This document shows, in pieces, positions 55,194-55,752 of a DNA stretch of 55,752 nucleotides. Position 1 is the stretch's first letter, and every line of letters begins with the position of its first letter. The notes under the pieces were generated by a model. The model was not told the DNA's origin. It saw only the letters and a program-made list of their open reading frames with translations, and did no database searches. Source of the stretch: an uncultured Clostridia bacterium (lineage in GTDB: Bacteria; Bacillota; Clostridia; Lachnospirales; CAMVHY01). The DNA lies in the NCBI GenBank assembly GCA_947073045.1, contig CAMTJU010000010.1:1-55752 (forward strand), written 5' to 3'. The translations under genes were made by a program, and so were the position numbers.

Positions 55194-55752
55194 TTTTATT
55201 AAACGCTTTTCTATCTCAACTATCAAAATTGGAATAAGCGACAAAATTGCAACAATCAACCATTGAATAAAATTCAAGATTTGTACGTGAAAAATTACAC
55301 TCAATGGTCTAATCATTATAACAGCAATCTGTAAAATGAAGCAAAATATAAATGCCAAAATGATATAAATATTGCTGAAAAAATCGAGTGAGAAAACAGA
55401 CTTTTCACTTCTCATATTAAATACATGTACAAGCTGAGTTATGCTAAGTGTTGCAAAAGCCATCGTTCTTGCAACTGGCAAATTGTAATAAACATTTCCT
55501 ATTCCATATGCTATTAAGCTCAGCATTCCTATCATTGCACCTTCAATTATTATTCTTTGCCATAATCCATTAGTAAATATTGACTGATAACTTTTAATTG
55601 GTTTTTGCTTCATCACATCATTTTCAGTTGGTTCAAGTCCCAAAGCTATTGCAGGAAATGAATCAGTAACTAGATTCACCCATAATAATTGAATTGCCAA
55701 AAGAGGTGATTTCCATCCAAAAAATATTGCCATAAAAAGTGTTATGATTTCT
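55182..55752 (-). CDS. Calcium-type P-type ATPase, C-terminal part (cut by the window edge)
   Basis: This is the C-terminal membrane domain of a type II cation pump. The frame stays open to the window end ('EIITLF' before 'MAIFFGWKSPLLAIQLLWVN'), so no start is present. The M5-M6 loop 'LLWVNLVTDSFPAIALGLEP' carries the Asn and Asp that bind the ion in calcium pumps, and 'RTMAFATLSITQLVHVFNMR' is typical of M8. Four further hydrophobic helices follow. Catalytic DKTGT lies outside the window. Calcium export is the likely role. Confidence 0.93.
   Translation of the reverse strand, partial: EIITLFMAIFFGWKSPLLAIQLLWVNLVTDSFPAIALGLEPTENDVMKQKPIKSYQSIFTNGLWQRIIIEGAMIGMLSLIAYGIGNVYYNLPVARTMAFATLSITQLVHVFNMRSEKSVFSLDFFSNIYIILAFIFCFILQIAVIMIRPLSVIFHVQILNFIQWLIVAILSLIPILIVEIEKRLIKESF

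Overview
The window is very AT-rich and dense with genes. Its gene content is that of an endospore-forming member of the Clostridia: codY, spoIIIAE-AF-AG-AH, spoVS, an ABC-F ATPase, the DapL route to diaminopimelate, a B12-dependent ribonucleotide reductase and glgC-glgD. Ribosome binding sites are strong, many starts are TTG or GTG, and intergenic gaps are short. No transposase, phage gene or CRISPR array is visible. Several normally conserved clusters are shortened or split, which fits a reduced, possibly host-associated genome; this lifestyle is an inference.

Layout. 1-5.0 kb (minus): sugar transferase, dprA, topA, codY. 5.2-7.7 kb (plus): glgC-glgD. 7.7-12.6 kb: comEA with a small basic protein, a D,D-carboxypeptidase, a CAT-family acetyltransferase, and dnaB-rplI. 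12.8-16.4 kb: a class I glutamine amidotransferase-like hydrolase and an orphan 952-residue coiled-coil protein. 16.5-19.1 kb: a small XRE regulator, smpB, and two exported or membrane-anchored proteins. 19.2-24.9 kb (plus): greA-dnaN-recF-gyrB, then a DAHP synthase. 24.9-27.7 kb (minus): the second half of the spoIIIA operon. 27.8-30.7 kb: dapF-dapL and an ECF transporter ATPase. 30.9-40.7 kb (plus): nrdJ, rpmH-rnpA-yidD-yidC-jag, tRNA-Pro, a TIM-barrel protein, glgP, and two small unknown genes. 40.7-45.5 kb: three tandem leucine-rich-repeat (LRR) cassettes. 45.5-48.4 kb: spoVS, an ABC-F protein and a divergent polysaccharide deacetylase. 48.5-53.0 kb (minus): serS, tig-clpP-clpX. 53.4-55.0 kb: a 33-residue-repeat protein with a glycine-rich hydrophobic region. 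The right edge cuts a calcium-type P-type ATPase.

How the genes work together. glgC/glgD and glgP make and break down glycogen, although glgA and glgB are not here. dapL and dapF supply meso-diaminopimelate for the wall, and the carboxypeptidase trims peptidoglycan. dnaN, recF, gyrB, dnaB and topA belong to replication; rpmH-rnpA-yidD-yidC-jag is the usual origin-proximal ribosome and membrane-insertion cluster. tig-clpP-clpX is the folding and proteolysis operon.

Most notable part. The LRR cluster at 40.7-45.5 kb arose by tandem duplication, shown by relics of the 3' end of the preceding gene between the copies and by three matching promoters. The proteins lack Sec signal peptides. Two of them end in Lys-Ser-Cys-Ile-Ile-Cys, which has the form of a eukaryotic CaaX prenylation box. 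Together with the repeat protein at 53.4-55.0 kb and the coiled-coil protein at 13.6-16.4 kb, these look like candidate proteins delivered into a eukaryotic host cell. That is a hypothesis; no secretion system is visible in the window.
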